A DNA stretch of 64,000 nucleotides from Linnemannia schmuckeri (lineage: Eukaryota > Mortierellomycota > Mortierellomycetes > Mortierellales > Mortierellaceae), in the NCBI GenBank assembly GCA_029449235.1, contig JANATG010000010.1:744001-808000 (forward strand), read 5' to 3'. The notes under the pieces are model-generated. The model was not told the origin of the DNA. It made no database searches and saw only the letters and a program-made list of their open reading frames with translations. The translations under genes and the position numbers were made by a program. Shown here one piece after another: positions 46,906-58,061 of the stretch; the stretch's first letter is position 1, and the number at the start of each line of letters is the position of its first letter.

Positions 46906-49726
46906 TTAATCGCCCTGAGGGCGGTTGATGGTTTTCCGCTTGTAGAGACGAGCAACCTCATCTGGAGAATAGTCCTTCATGGGTGAGTTGGAACCAAGGG
47001 TATCGTGGTCGGCATGATCCAAGGGCGATTCGTGCATCTCGCGGCTTACAACCTCCAAACGCTGGGGCAAGGCGTAGTACTTGATGCCAATGTCCTCCAC
47101 TGCGTCTTTCAACGCGAAGTTAAACTATTGAAAAAAAAACGAGAAATAGTTAGTCACCAAGGTAAGGAGCTACGATGACCTACGGGTATGTATGCATTGA
47201 CCCCCATTTTCTTTCTTTCCTTCTTTTAGTTCTTTTCCTTGTCTTACCTTGGTTCTGCGGGCCCAGCGACGACCGGAGTCTTGCCAGTTGCCCTTGTGCT
47301 CGATGACCATGCTGATCTTGAGCTTGACGTCCATCTCTTGAATCTGAATCTCCATATCGGGCAAGAACTCCTTGCTCTCCCTGGCCAAAAAGTCACGCAT
47401 CCTGGCACGGAGCTCCAAGATCTTGTTTTGAGGCGTGTAACAATCGATATTGAGAACTAGTAGATACAACATACGATGAATGTAACAAAGGTTAATGCTT
47501 TCTCCAGCGTATTCCTATAACCAGAAGCAGTGAACGCGAACAAACGAGGAAGTAGCTTACCAATCTTCTCGGACATGTTGGGTGAGCGACGGACATTGTG
47601 GATGGGCTTTTGGCTGAGGACGTTGTTGGGATAGTACATGCGTTTTCCATCCCAGGTGACAAACATGGTGCTGTTGAGGCCTACCTCGCGAACATACATC
47701 TCATTGCCGTCAATGTTGCACAAATCGCCAGAGTCGTAAGGATGCTATATAAGAGAACGAAACAGAAACAGTAAAGAGTTAGCAGACATGAACTGCACGA
47801 GTCGTCAGTCATCCAAAAGCATTGGCAAGGATAGTGAGTACGTACGGTGATGAACAAGAAAACAATGTTCTCGAAGAGGGTCTTAAGCGAGTTTCCAAAG
47901 ACAAAGCTGAGAGCGACAAGGAAGGAACCAATAGAGAGCATGTTTTGGACGACACTGGTGCCAAAGATCGACAGAATTATCAACAGCCAGACCACAGCGA
48001 CAATGGTTAAAAAGATAATGTCCAGCTTGCCGACAGCCTGCGAGAGATCCCTCAGAGACGTGTGCAGATCCTTGCGCTCCTTGTAGACGTAAAAGATCTT
48101 CTCCTTCATCTCCCGTTTCGAGATGTCGCCGTTGCCGTCCTTGTCAAAAATCGCAAACGCCTCCTTAGAAGCTTCCTCGGTGTCAAAGTAAGGGTAAAAA
48201 TCCTCAACCACCAGCTGGTCGCCGTTGCCCTGCAAGTTGTAGAAAAGTCTCTTAGCCAGTCGCTTGGCATTGTCAGTAGAGTTAATGTCCTTGGCAGGTG
48301 TGCTGTCAGCCATGGCAATCCCATGAAGAGTTCGATTGATACCCTTGAAGATGTCGTTGGGTTTGGCGCCCTTGCTGTCGCGTTGACTTCGACGCTGCGG
48401 TGGGGCAATCGCCGTCGATATCCGACCTGGATGCTCCGTCGGAGTGCCGAGGGGTGTAGTGTTGACTGAGGAAGGCTCGCTCAAGTGGATGGTATCGCTG
48501 TTGCCGTTGTCGAGACTGTGGGAGCGAGAGGCTTGGCGTGAGCGATAACCTGCACCAAAGGCCATGGCAAAGTCTCCGTTCTCGGCGGTGCTGTTTCTGC
48601 TGTGAGTAGGTCGGATTTTCTTGCTGATCTTCTTGGAAGTCCCCAAGCGATCGAGAACCTGGAGCGCGTACTTGTTCTCCTTGATGCGGTCTGCGTAGGC
48701 AGTCTGGTGAAACTTTTTCGAGATGATCTGGAGGAGGACCTTCTCGACAAAGATCAGGCCGAAACCAGCGATGAACGCGCAGAGAACCTTGATGAGGATA
48801 GGCTGCCAACTCGCCTTCGCCTTTATGATAGGATGGATTACGGTGGAGAGGATAGCAAAGGAGCCGGTAGCCCAACAGGAAGCAAAGAGCCACTTGAGGT
48901 ACTTTTTGGTGGCGACAAAGATCAACAAGCGCGACTTGACGGTCTCGAGTTTGTTACTGGCCACAAGGGATGTCAAGCGGACAATGACAACAGGGATGAT
49001 GTCGACGCCCCAGTTAGTCACACAGACGACGCACCACATCACTGCCAGCCAGGTAAAGACGAGCACAATAGTGTCTCTGCGGATCTTCTCCATTTCATAT
49101 TGATTCATGGCGACTGAACCCTCGGGCTCGTCGGGCTTATCGACGACCTTCAAGAATATCCTTGTCAAGATGGCAGGGAGAGCGACAATCGGTGCGACGA
49201 GAAGCATAAGGATAAGCATGCGCAAGAAAGGCGAGAGTCGTCTCCACTTGGATCGCGTCCTGTCCTTCTTTCGATTCCGAACCTGACCGTTGTCGTCAAT
49301 GTTGATGTCCTCGTCCCAGTCAAAGTCCGACTCGTCGCTGTTCATGGCCTGTCTGGGCGGCGTAAAGTCCCTCTCTATAGCCTCGTCCTGCTTGAGGATC
49401 CGTTCGATCTCAATCATGGTCGACTTTGGGTGAGTCGAAGCCGCCGAGTAACTCCTGTTGCGGGTATCTTGACTAGAAGAGTTTCCGTTCTTGGTGCTGG
49501 TGAAACTACCGCCGCTGCTGTTGAGGGGGCTGGTCAAGGAGGGACGAGCGGATGTGGGCGTGGTATAAGGGTGGAGTTGCGCGGGGTAGATGGGGTCTTC
49601 TGCTGGAGGGAATGTCATTGGAGGACCTCCTGAGGGGTCGTTGGGTGTACTCGGTGTGAATGTCATGGTCAGTGGGATGTCTAAAGTAGAAGGCCGTTGA
49701 CCGTTAGCACGAGCGGATTTTCCCAT
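46906..49726 (-). CDS. Mechanosensitive ion channel of the MscS family with an EF hand
   Basis: Four exons, transcript order 49726-47846, 47744-47561, 47456-47248, 47124-46906; 2493 nt, 830 residues. Resembles Msy1/Msy2 of fission yeast, intracellular MscS-like channels regulated by calcium. The N-terminal 165 residues are disordered and Ser/Thr/Pro-rich. Four or so membrane spans (e.g. LRMLILMLLVAPIVALPAIL, IVLVFTWLAVMWCVVCV) come next, then a charged segment, an EF-hand loop at about 528-539 (DKDGNGDISKRE), two more spans ending in the pore helix (QNMLSIGSFLVALSFVFGN), and the beta domain (GDLCNIDGNEMYVREVGLNS, then TWDGKRMYYPNNVL). The C-terminus is alpha/beta as in the family. A possible extra 5' exon at 50473-50417 can join in frame at 49744 and would add 25 residues; ATG 49726 is kept as the conservative start. 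Confidence 0.92.
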
Positions 49727-50545
49727 GGTTTCGAATTCCGTTTGCTGCACAAGAAAAATAAACGTTGGGAAGGACAGGGGATAATGCAAGAAGGTTGTGG
49801 AGAAGCGTGCGGATGGGTTGATGGTGCAATGACCAGGGTGAAGTGTTGAGGGAATCAAGTCGTTGCAAGTATGGATGAGATAGTCAGTGCTCTTCTTGTC
49901 AGTGCCTCCATTCAAGTATATGTTAAAAACCAAACCGATAGGAAAAAGAAAGTGCGAGTAAAAACGCTCTTCATGGAAAGGAAACAAGAAAACAAGAGAA
50001 AGAAATAGGAAGAGAAAGAGAGAGAAATAGGCAGTAAATTGAAACTGAGCGGAAGTGAAAGGAGGAGGAGAGGAAAGAATAGAGGCAAAAGAGACAAACG
50101 ACTAAGCGACTAGTCAACTGGTGTAGTGCCTCCAGTCAGGTACAATGAGGATGATATCTGGCGGGGCAACTGCAAAAGAGTTGACGACCCAGTGCACACT
50201 GGAATCATATGGAAGAAGGTGCTCATTCATGACATTTCCGTTGTCATTATTTATCGAAGTGCTCCTTGCAACAGGAATGTTGAATAATAGAGAGACACAA
50301 ACAAACAAGAGAAACAGTGTAACATGCGCTACCATGCGAAGGGCTAGCAGGAAGGATCGAGAAGGAAGCGAAAAGCCTGGTTGCGAACTTGGAAAGTAAA
50401 AAATATATATAGTTACCTGCGGAGACGCCGATGTTGGGGTTGTCGGCGCCAGATTCTTTCCTCGACTGGTCATTCTTTTGTCTCTTGAACTTCATTAATG
50501 TAATGTGTGGGCCGCGTGTATGTCTTGTTGTGTTAATGAAGAGAG

Positions 50546-50576
50546 AAAAAAAAAAAAAAGGGGGGGGGGGGGGGGG
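50546..50576. repeat. A14-G17 homopolymer pair
   Basis: Fourteen adenines followed immediately by seventeen guanines on the plus strand. Long G-tracts are unusual in fungal DNA, error-prone in sequencing, and can form four-stranded structures when present in several nearby copies; only one copy is present here. Confidence 0.9.
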
Positions 50577-51754
50577 TGGCGATCTTCTTTGTGTTGATTG
50601 TTTTGCAATGGTTGAGGCAAGTTATATAGTCCAGGGGTATGTGTGTTTGAGCGGTTGAAGAGGATGAAACGGGATGCGGGGAGATCAAGTGGAGATATGA
50701 GGGAGGCGGGAGGATATGAATTGTCTCTGGTGGCTGTGGATCGATAATGTGAAAGGTGAGTGGAAGCGACGAAGAAAAAGGGAAATGGAGGTGAAGAAGA
50801 AAGAATGAAAAGAAGTGGAGAAAGAAAAGAAAGGTGAAGGAAAAGAAAAGAAGGGAATGAGAGGTTAACGGTGATAAGGGACCCTTGTTACCCAGCTCCG
50901 AAGTGGAGGGACTCATCTATTTTTTAATTATTTTTTTTTATTACTAAGGCCCATCTGGGCGCCGTCAGTTAGCCAGTCAGCCAGTCAGTTAACCAGACAC
51001 GCCCCTAAGCTGGCTTTCCAGGAATGGATCAATCCCAAGGAACTATCTTATTCGTGATGTCTCAATTAGCTGTTGTTGTCCTGGGTGATGGAAGAAGGGG
51101 CGGGGGATGTGAAGGTGGAAGGTGAACAGCGACAAGTGGAGAGGGAACCAAAACGTGGATGAGACACATCTCTCTCGTTGACTGTTTGTCGTTTTGTCTC
51201 TTTGGCGTGTAAAAATAGCGCCCGTCTTCTCAGCTGTAGTGGTCACCTTGTACTCACTCCTCGTTCATTTCTCATTGCCAAGTTACAAACAGCACCAACA
51301 TGCGAGGATACCAACTACTACATCGCCAGTGTACCGGCGGCTCACCCATGCAACGGAAGGAGAGAAAGTAAGAGTCATTGTACCCATTATTCGAATGTAT
51401 GCACCAGGGTCCGCATTACTTGCGCTCTCACAAAAATCGCTTACACGATGCGATGCAGCCCATGCAGGGGGACGTGCACCTTGCATTTTTTTTTTTTTTT
51501 TTTTTCTATTTTTCATTTTATTCCATTCATTTCAGGAACCCCGGTAGAAAAAAAAAACATCAATTGGCGATTGCTTTCTATGTTTGGCCTGGGACCTTAT
51601 TCCCATGAACATGAGTATCTTTGCAGCCACGAGGGAAAATAACGTTGGAGGAACAGAAGGAAGTTTGCTTGGTACCCTTCACTCATTCATCTAAATTGCG
51701 GGGCCTTCACTCTCATCCATAAGCCAATTTATTCTAGAACGCCGCACTCTGCTG

Positions 51755-51757
<3 letters not shown>

Positions 51758-51820
<63 letters not shown>
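51758..51820. repeat. (TA)n(TG)n microsatellite
   Basis: About 22 TA units followed directly by about 10 TG units, then GAGAGATC. Compound dinucleotide repeat in the spacer left of RPL4. Confidence 0.95.
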
Positions 51821-52491
51821 AGAGATCAAGGTATAGGAGTACGGTATTTACACCGGATGTCTTTAGCCACCTTCCTGTCGTCATGAGTCTAACATGTCCT
51901 TCGATCACTAATGGAAACGATCGGTTTACCAAGGTCAGAGTTTTGAAGGTCGCGTTTGCTGCCGAAATAAAGGCATGGGTTCCTATCTTTTGCTCGTGCC
52001 ATTAAGGTAAAACCGAAAAGCGCTTAGAAAAGCGCTAAGTGGAGACAATATATCACTCGTCTTTTTGTCAGTCGCTTATCCACCTCGCCTTCAACTTTAT
52101 CCATGGCCATGGAGATGCGATGGTTGCATTGGAAAGTGGATACTGTAGTGCAGTCTGTTGCCATCTGCGGTTCCTTGGCGAAAGGAAGTAGTTCCAGAGT
52201 CTATATGGGAGAATAGATGACAGCCAAGCCTTCAACCTTCAATCAAGGGTTCCTGGAGCTGGAGGCACGGCGGGTTGCAATGGAGAAGAAAACTCGACTT
52301 TTGTAAGGTGTGAGCTGAGTTTGATGAGGTTTTCTGCCTTCAACTTGAAATTCAGCTCCAAGGAGGGAAATCGCTTTTAAAGCGGTGGCTTATCCCTCAA
52401 TATTTTTCGCCCGCTGCTCTCCAGCATTTATCTTGTCAAGCGCGCTAGCAAGAATTTGATCCTCCTCTTTCCACCCCACTAAACTAATACA

Positions 52492-54077
52492 ATGGTTCGT
52501 AGTCGAGTTGCAGGACAACCATACAGCGCACACAGCATCCATCCATCCATCCATCCATCAATCCGTCTCATCCATCCAACTTTGGTCCGCCCCGTTTATC
52601 CATCCAACCAACTCTTCACACCTTCGTAGCCATTCACGCACTACAACCATTTCCTTCAACAACATCGCCATCCATGGAAATTGGAAAAAGTCGCCAAAAA
52701 GCCGGTTACTTGGGACTTTGGAAGGAGTAGATCTGCAAACTGTGGATAAATCAGTCAAAATACCCAGGCACCATCGTCTTTTTTTGCGCCGATCCACCTT
52801 TCCAACAAACTGCAGTTTTTAGTCGCCACGACAGTTCATCTACCTTGGCCGATCGACTGGGCAAAGCTCCTCTTGGCAGCACTTCAGGCAGCACGTACCT
52901 TATCCTCAGGAGACGCTAGGAAACAAAGCAAAGACGCTCCTCTAACCTAGCAATGGTCAATTGGTTCCTCACATAGGCTGCTCGTCCCGTTATTTCCGTC
53001 TTCTCCGAGTCTGGCAAGGAGGCCGTTGGTACCCAGGTTTTGCCCGCCGTCTTCAAGGCCCCTATCCGCCCTGATGTTGTTCAGTTCGTCCACAAGAACA
53101 TGAACAAGAACCACCGCCAGGCCTACTCCGTCTCCGAGAAGGCTGGTCACCAGACCTCTGCCGAGTCCTGGGGTACCGGTCGCGCTGTTGCCCGTATTCC
53201 CCGTGTCTCCGGAGGTGGTACCCACCGTTCCGGCCAGGCCGCTTTCGGTAACATGTGCCGTGGTGGTCGCATGTTCGCCCCTACCAAGATCTGGCGCAAG
53301 TGGCACGTCAAGACCAACCAGAACCAGAAGCGTTTCGCTACTGCCTCTGCCTTGGCTGCCTCTGCCCTCCCTTCCTTGGTCTTGGCCCGTGGTCACAGAA
53401 TTGAGCAGATCGAGGAGGTTCCCCTCGTTGTTGGAAACGGTGTCGAGTCTTTGACCAAGACCAAGGCCGCCGTCGCCCTCCTCGAGGCCGTCCACGCCTA
53501 CGCTGATGTCGTCAAGGTCTCCAACTCCCGCAAGCTCCGTGCTGGTGTCGGTAAGATGCGTAACCGTCGTCACCGCCAGCGCCGTGGTCCCCTCGTCGTC
53601 TACGCTGAGGACAACGGTATCGTCAAGGCTTTCCGCAACATCCCCGGTGTTGAGCTCGCCAACGTCCGCACCCTCAACTTGTTGCAGCTCGCTCCCGGTG
53701 GACACATGGGTCGCTTCATCATCTGGACCCAGAACGCCTTCGCTCTCTTGGACCAGATCTACGGTACTTACCGCAAGGCCTCTGCCCTCAAGAAGGACTA
53801 CTCCCTCCCCTCCCACATCATGTCCAACCCTGATGTTACCCGTATCATCAACTCTGCTGAGGTTCAGGGTTCGTTGAAGGCTGCCGGTCCCTCTAAGACC
53901 CCCCGCCCCTACACCCAGAAGAAGAACCCTCTCAAGTCGATGGCCGTCATGAACCGTCTCAACCCCTATGCCCAGACCCTCCGTCGTGCCGAGATCCTCA
54001 AGAAGACCCAGAAGAAGTCTGCCAAGAAGGCCCCCAAGACCTCTGCTGCCTTCCTCAACACCCTCCACGCCGAGTAA
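52492..54077 (+). CDS. RPL4: 60S ribosomal protein L4 (uL4)
   Basis: Two exons: 52492-52494 (the ATG alone) and 52977-54077; 1104 nt, 367 residues. uL4 lines part of the nascent-chain exit tunnel of the large subunit. The protein starts MAARPVISVFSESG and has the typical RPVVHxxV-like core, KNHRQAYSVSEKAGHQTSAE, RVSGGGTHRSGQAAFGNMCR with the tunnel loop (RGGRMFAPTKIWRKWH), and the eukaryotic C-terminal extension rich in Lys. The ATG is followed at once by an intron of 482 bp; the other ATG, at 52953, reads into TAG within seven codons. Codon choice is extremely C-biased, as for highly expressed genes. The intron contains a CATC repeat near 52537-52562. The 5' leader is pyrimidine-rich (CCTCCTCTTTCCACCCCAC), as in TOP-like leaders. 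Possible polyadenylation hexamers lie near 54178 and 54307. Confidence 0.95.
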
Positions 54078-54538
54078 ATTGTCTCTTTGTTTTAGCATTT
54101 TGACAACTGGACGGGACGATAGTTCAGCGGAGCGAGCGATCCCTTTCTGGACTCGTTTGTATATGTGAGAAATATCGAAATAAACCCTGTGAAATCGAGC
54201 CGATTTGTACCAAGATTTTGCGTGTGTATGTTAATGTGTGAATGAGTGAATTGAATTTTGTCTGCACAAGGCAAGAGGAGTGGAGAGGTTGTATGGAAAA
54301 GTGACTTAAATAAAAATTGTGGCTTTTGTTTTGTTCAGTACATTTTTTTTTTTTTTTTGTTGTTTGTTTGCAGTGTGTGAATTGTTTAGAGTTGACCACT
54401 GGTTGTCTCCATCACATCCTTGTCGCTTCCTTGCTCAACCGCTCCCACTCCCTTCACTCCCATCACTTCACACGTACACCCGACAACACACTTCCCTCAA
54501 CCTTTACTCACACTTACATACACACATCCACGTCACTG

Positions 54539-57388
54539 ATGCCAAGCACGCGACCCACAAGAAAGGCAACCGCCCTCAAGGCGGCCCCTGCACTCGCAAA
54601 GAAAGCCACACCCGAACCCACAAAGAAGGCTGTTGTTGCCCCCAAGAGCAAAAAGAGAACCGTCGAGGAGGCACGGGACGACTCTGAGGATGAATTTGGC
54701 GAGGTCGCCATCGACATGGCCTCAGATGATGACGAAGAAGATATGGACGGTGACGACGAGTCCGACGGCGCCGAGGATTTTCCCGAGGAGGGCGAGGAGG
54801 GTCAGGACATGTCTGCCGCCGATCTTGAGGAGGACGAGGACGAGGACTCTGAGGGATCATACATGGACGGTGACAGCATTGTCGACAGCCAGGAAGAACT
54901 GGATGAAGAAGACGTCGAAGACGACGAGGAGAGCGATTTTGACGATCTGGTCGAGGACGATATCGACCCCAACTTTGGCCACAACTTGAATGAGCCTCTG
55001 GCACCCGAGAGCGACTACAACCCTATCATCAGAGAATACCCAGAGATTGATCCTGTCTACGACAGTGATTCCTCCACAGAGGAGGTATGGATGCTCGCTG
55101 AATTGGTCGCTAAATGCTTTGTTTCTATAGACCCCATTTTTGATGAGCATTGACTAACCTTGATTGGATCGATTCGGTTTGCAACACTTACTTAGAACGA
55201 GAATACAGTCGGAAACATCCCCATGCATTGGTACGATGACTATCCCCATATCGGATACGACATTAATGGAAAGAAGATCATGAGACCTGCCACCGGAGAC
55301 GAGCTCGACAAGTTCCTTAGCACTATGGATGATCCAGACTCTTGGTAAGTGAAAAAAATAAGTTCTCAGCTGCAAGCGCTTGTCGTTTGTCTGTTTAAAC
55401 CTTCTTACTGACACGTTCGCTTACAATGCTAGGTTGTCTGCCCACAACTACAAGGAAGGTCAGGATGTCAAGCTGTCAGCAGAGGAACTCGAGATTATTC
55501 GCCGCTTGGAGGGCAACCGTATTCCCGATGCCGACTATAACCCCTACGAGGATCAGGTCGAATTCTTTTCTTCTAAGACCGAGATTATGCCCCTGTCTGC
55601 TGCTCCTGAGCCTAAGCGTCGTTTCATTCCTTCGAAGCACGAGGCCAAGAGGATCATGAAGATTGTTCGTGCCATTCGTGAGGGCCGCATTGTTCCCCGC
55701 AAGTCTGGATATGTTCCCCCCAAGCCCAAGTACTACAACCTTTGGAACGATGCCGAGGACAAGCCAAGGGAGGAGCATGTGATGCACATTACTGCGCCCA
55801 AGATGAAGTTGCCCACCCATGACGAGAGTTACAACCCTCCCGCAGAGTACTTGCCAACAGAGGAGGAGATCAAGGAGTGGAACGAGATGGATAAGGAAGA
55901 TCGCCCCAAGAACTACCTCCCTCAAAAGTACAACGCCCTCAGGAACGTTCCTGGATACGGCCAGTTCATTCAGGAGCGTTTCGAGCGTTGCTTGGATCTT
56001 TACCTTGCTCCTCGTGTCAGGAAGAACCGCTTGAACATCGATCCCGAAAGTTTGATCCCCAAGCTTCCCTCGCCCCGCGACCTTCAGCCCTTCCCTACCC
56101 GCTTGGCGATCGAATTTCTTGGTCACGAAGGACGCGTCCGCTCCATCTCTGTCGACCCTACTGGGTTATGGATGGCTTCTGGAAGTGACGACAAGACTGT
56201 CCGTATTTGGGAGATCTCTACCGGTCGCTGCATGGCTACCTATTACTTAGATGAGCTTGTTACATCAGTCGTTTGGGGACCCAACAAGGAAGTTGCCGTC
56301 CTCGCTGTCGCTTGGTAAGTTTGAGAAAGATTGGTATTAGAGCCAGGTCGATTTGTTTTCTTCGTTGTACCTCCGCTATAGACACTAACCATTATGCTTT
56401 TCATGATCGACGGTGAATAGCGGTTACAAGGTTGGACTTATTTTGCCTGAGAAGCTCTTCTCGCCTGAGCTGGCCTTGCATACGGAGGAATACTTGAAGG
56501 CTGGATTCGCCAGTGTCACCACGGGCGAGCCCAACCCCAAGGCACAGTGGAAGCAGCCTACACCCGCTGAGTTTGAGAAGGGCATTCGCGTCTGGGTTCA
56601 TCTTCAGAAGCCCGTGAAGCAGGTCACATGGCATCGCAAGGGAGACTACTTTTCCACTGTCGCCCCCGATGCCAACAACTCTGCCGTTCTTATTCACCAA
56701 CTGACCAAGCACCAGACCCAGCAGCCCTTCAAGAAGACCAAGGGAGCTGTCCAGCGCGTCATGTTCCATCCTACCAAGCCCATGTTCTTTGTTGCTACCC
56801 AGCGTTATGTCCGCCAGTACAACTTGCAGCGTCAGGAGCTGGTTAAGACGATGCAGACAGGAGTCAAGTGGATCTCGTCGCTGGATGTTCACCCTGCAGG
56901 AGATAACTTGATTATTGGTTCATACGACAAGCGTCTCTGCTGGTTCGATCTCGATCTCTCGTCCAAACCCTACAAGACCTTGAGATACCATCAGCAGGCT
57001 ATTCGCTCGGTTGCCTACCACAAGCGTTACCCCTTGTTTGCCTCCTGTGCTGATGACGGCAATGTGCAGATTTTCCACGGCATGGTCTACAACGATCTGT
57101 TGCAAAACCCTCTTATTGTGCCTGTCAAGATCCTGAAGAATGTCCATCAGCGTGTCGATGCCCTTGGTAAGCATTTTGATCAAAGATGTTTGATCTGCAT
57201 TTGTTCCCTGATGGCTGACGAACTGCTTTTATCAGTCCTCGCTTAATGGTTCCGTTACCCCTGAAAATCTGACGAATTGTGTTCTTTTTCAATTGTTTTG
57301 TATAGGTGCATTGTGCGTGGAGTGGCACCCAACTCAGCCCTGGCTCATCTCCAGCGGTGCCGATCACACCATTAAGTTGTTCTCATAA
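54539..57388 (+). CDS. ERB1: Ribosome biogenesis protein ERB1 (BOP1)
   Basis: Five exons: 54539-55084, 55196-55344, 55433-56314, 56421-57166, 57306-57388; 2406 nt, 801 residues. Erb1 with Nop7 and Ytm1 (PeBoW) is needed for processing of the large-subunit precursor RNA in the nucleolus. Residues about 1-30 are Lys/Ala/Pro-rich; 45-145 are highly acidic. The BOP1 N-terminal domain starts near GNIPMHWYDDYPHIGYD and includes FIPSKHEAKRIMKIVRAIR, MDKEDRPKNYLPQKYNALR and VPGYGQFIQERFERCLDLYL, all diagnostic. A WD40 propeller follows from about 520 (FLGHEGRVRSISVDP, then DKTVRIWEI) to the last blade ending SSGADHTIKLFS at the stop. It begins 461 bp after RPL4, in the same direction. Secure identification. 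Confidence 0.96.
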
Positions 57389-58061
57389 GCAAGCAGCTGC
57401 CTCCCCCTTCTGTCCGTATCTATCTCCCTCTTACCTCAGCATATTCATTCTCGCATTTTTTAGATTTCCTTTTCTTCACTTTTCTCATAAAACCTTCAAT
57501 TTGTAATTTTCTTAAGGGTGCCTCGTTGTCTATTTGCTCCATTCTAGACACCTTTTTGCATCAGTTGACTGCCTTCCCCTCCCTTTCGCGCTCTGCACCG
57601 TCAAGCACAACGCAACCCATCACCATCGATTACTCCTTCATTTTTTTTGCTTTTCACCATCACGTTTCTTATTCACTTACACCGATGTTACAACAGTAAC
57701 GACCCTTGCTCAATCATCATCGCCTTCTCTCCCCCCCTCCCTTATACCACGGAGCACATTCACTCCGGTAGGTTCATGGTGATGCATTGCCAACGAAATA
57801 TAAAAAATAAAAAAAGTCCAGCTGGACTGTTGTTGATGAAGGACTGTGTGACCTTGACACTTGCTAAAGCGGACAGAACGGATCCCGCAAACGCAAGGAA
57901 AGCATAGATATTTGCAAGTATGCAAATGCAAAAAGGGAATATCTGCAATCCCATTAATGCTTAATTGGCCCTTTATCTTTTCATACAATAGACTGCCGTA
58001 CTGTACACGCTTAGACAAAACATATTCAGCATAATAATATTCTTAATCACATAATCACATA
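57389..58061 (+). promoter_or_regulatory. ERB1 3' flank and promoter of the UNC80-like gene
   Basis: No gene. The left part is CT-rich on the plus strand (about 57390-57500 and 57580-57660, 57710-57750), as before other start codons. The last 100 bp before the ATG at 58062 are AT-rich. No further element recognised. Confidence 0.4.

Larger units (their letters stand above)
49727..52491. other. Spacer between MscS and RPL4, both promoters
   Basis: The two genes diverge here. Two CT-rich tracts on the minus strand (about 49940-50100 and about 50680-50870) suggest that the MscS transcript may start at either place; the possible upstream exon lies between them. At 50546-50576 is a 14-A then 17-G tract. 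The right part holds a T-run near 51487-51505, a TA/TG microsatellite, and, at about 52018-52040, two AGCGCT palindromes within a short inverted repeat (CTTAG...CTAAG) about 470 bp before the RPL4 start. A 119-codon frame at 50114-50473 is not accepted as a gene. Confidence 0.4.

Noticed and set aside
50114..50473. 119-codon frame on the minus strand with a hydrophobic segment
   Set aside because: It reads through a good donor site, its hydrophobic part lies in AT-rich sequence, and no family resemblance is seen; its first 57 bp are better explained as a possible MscS exon.
52508..52822. 104-codon open frame inside the RPL4 intron
   Set aside because: It runs over a CATC repeat and lacks coding bias; the intron is needed to join ATG to the conserved L4 start.
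52947..54098. 383-codon open frame on the strand opposite RPL4
   Set aside because: It is a shadow: the extreme C-bias of RPL4 removes stops on the other strand, and the translation is Gly/Leu/Val-rich without motifs.
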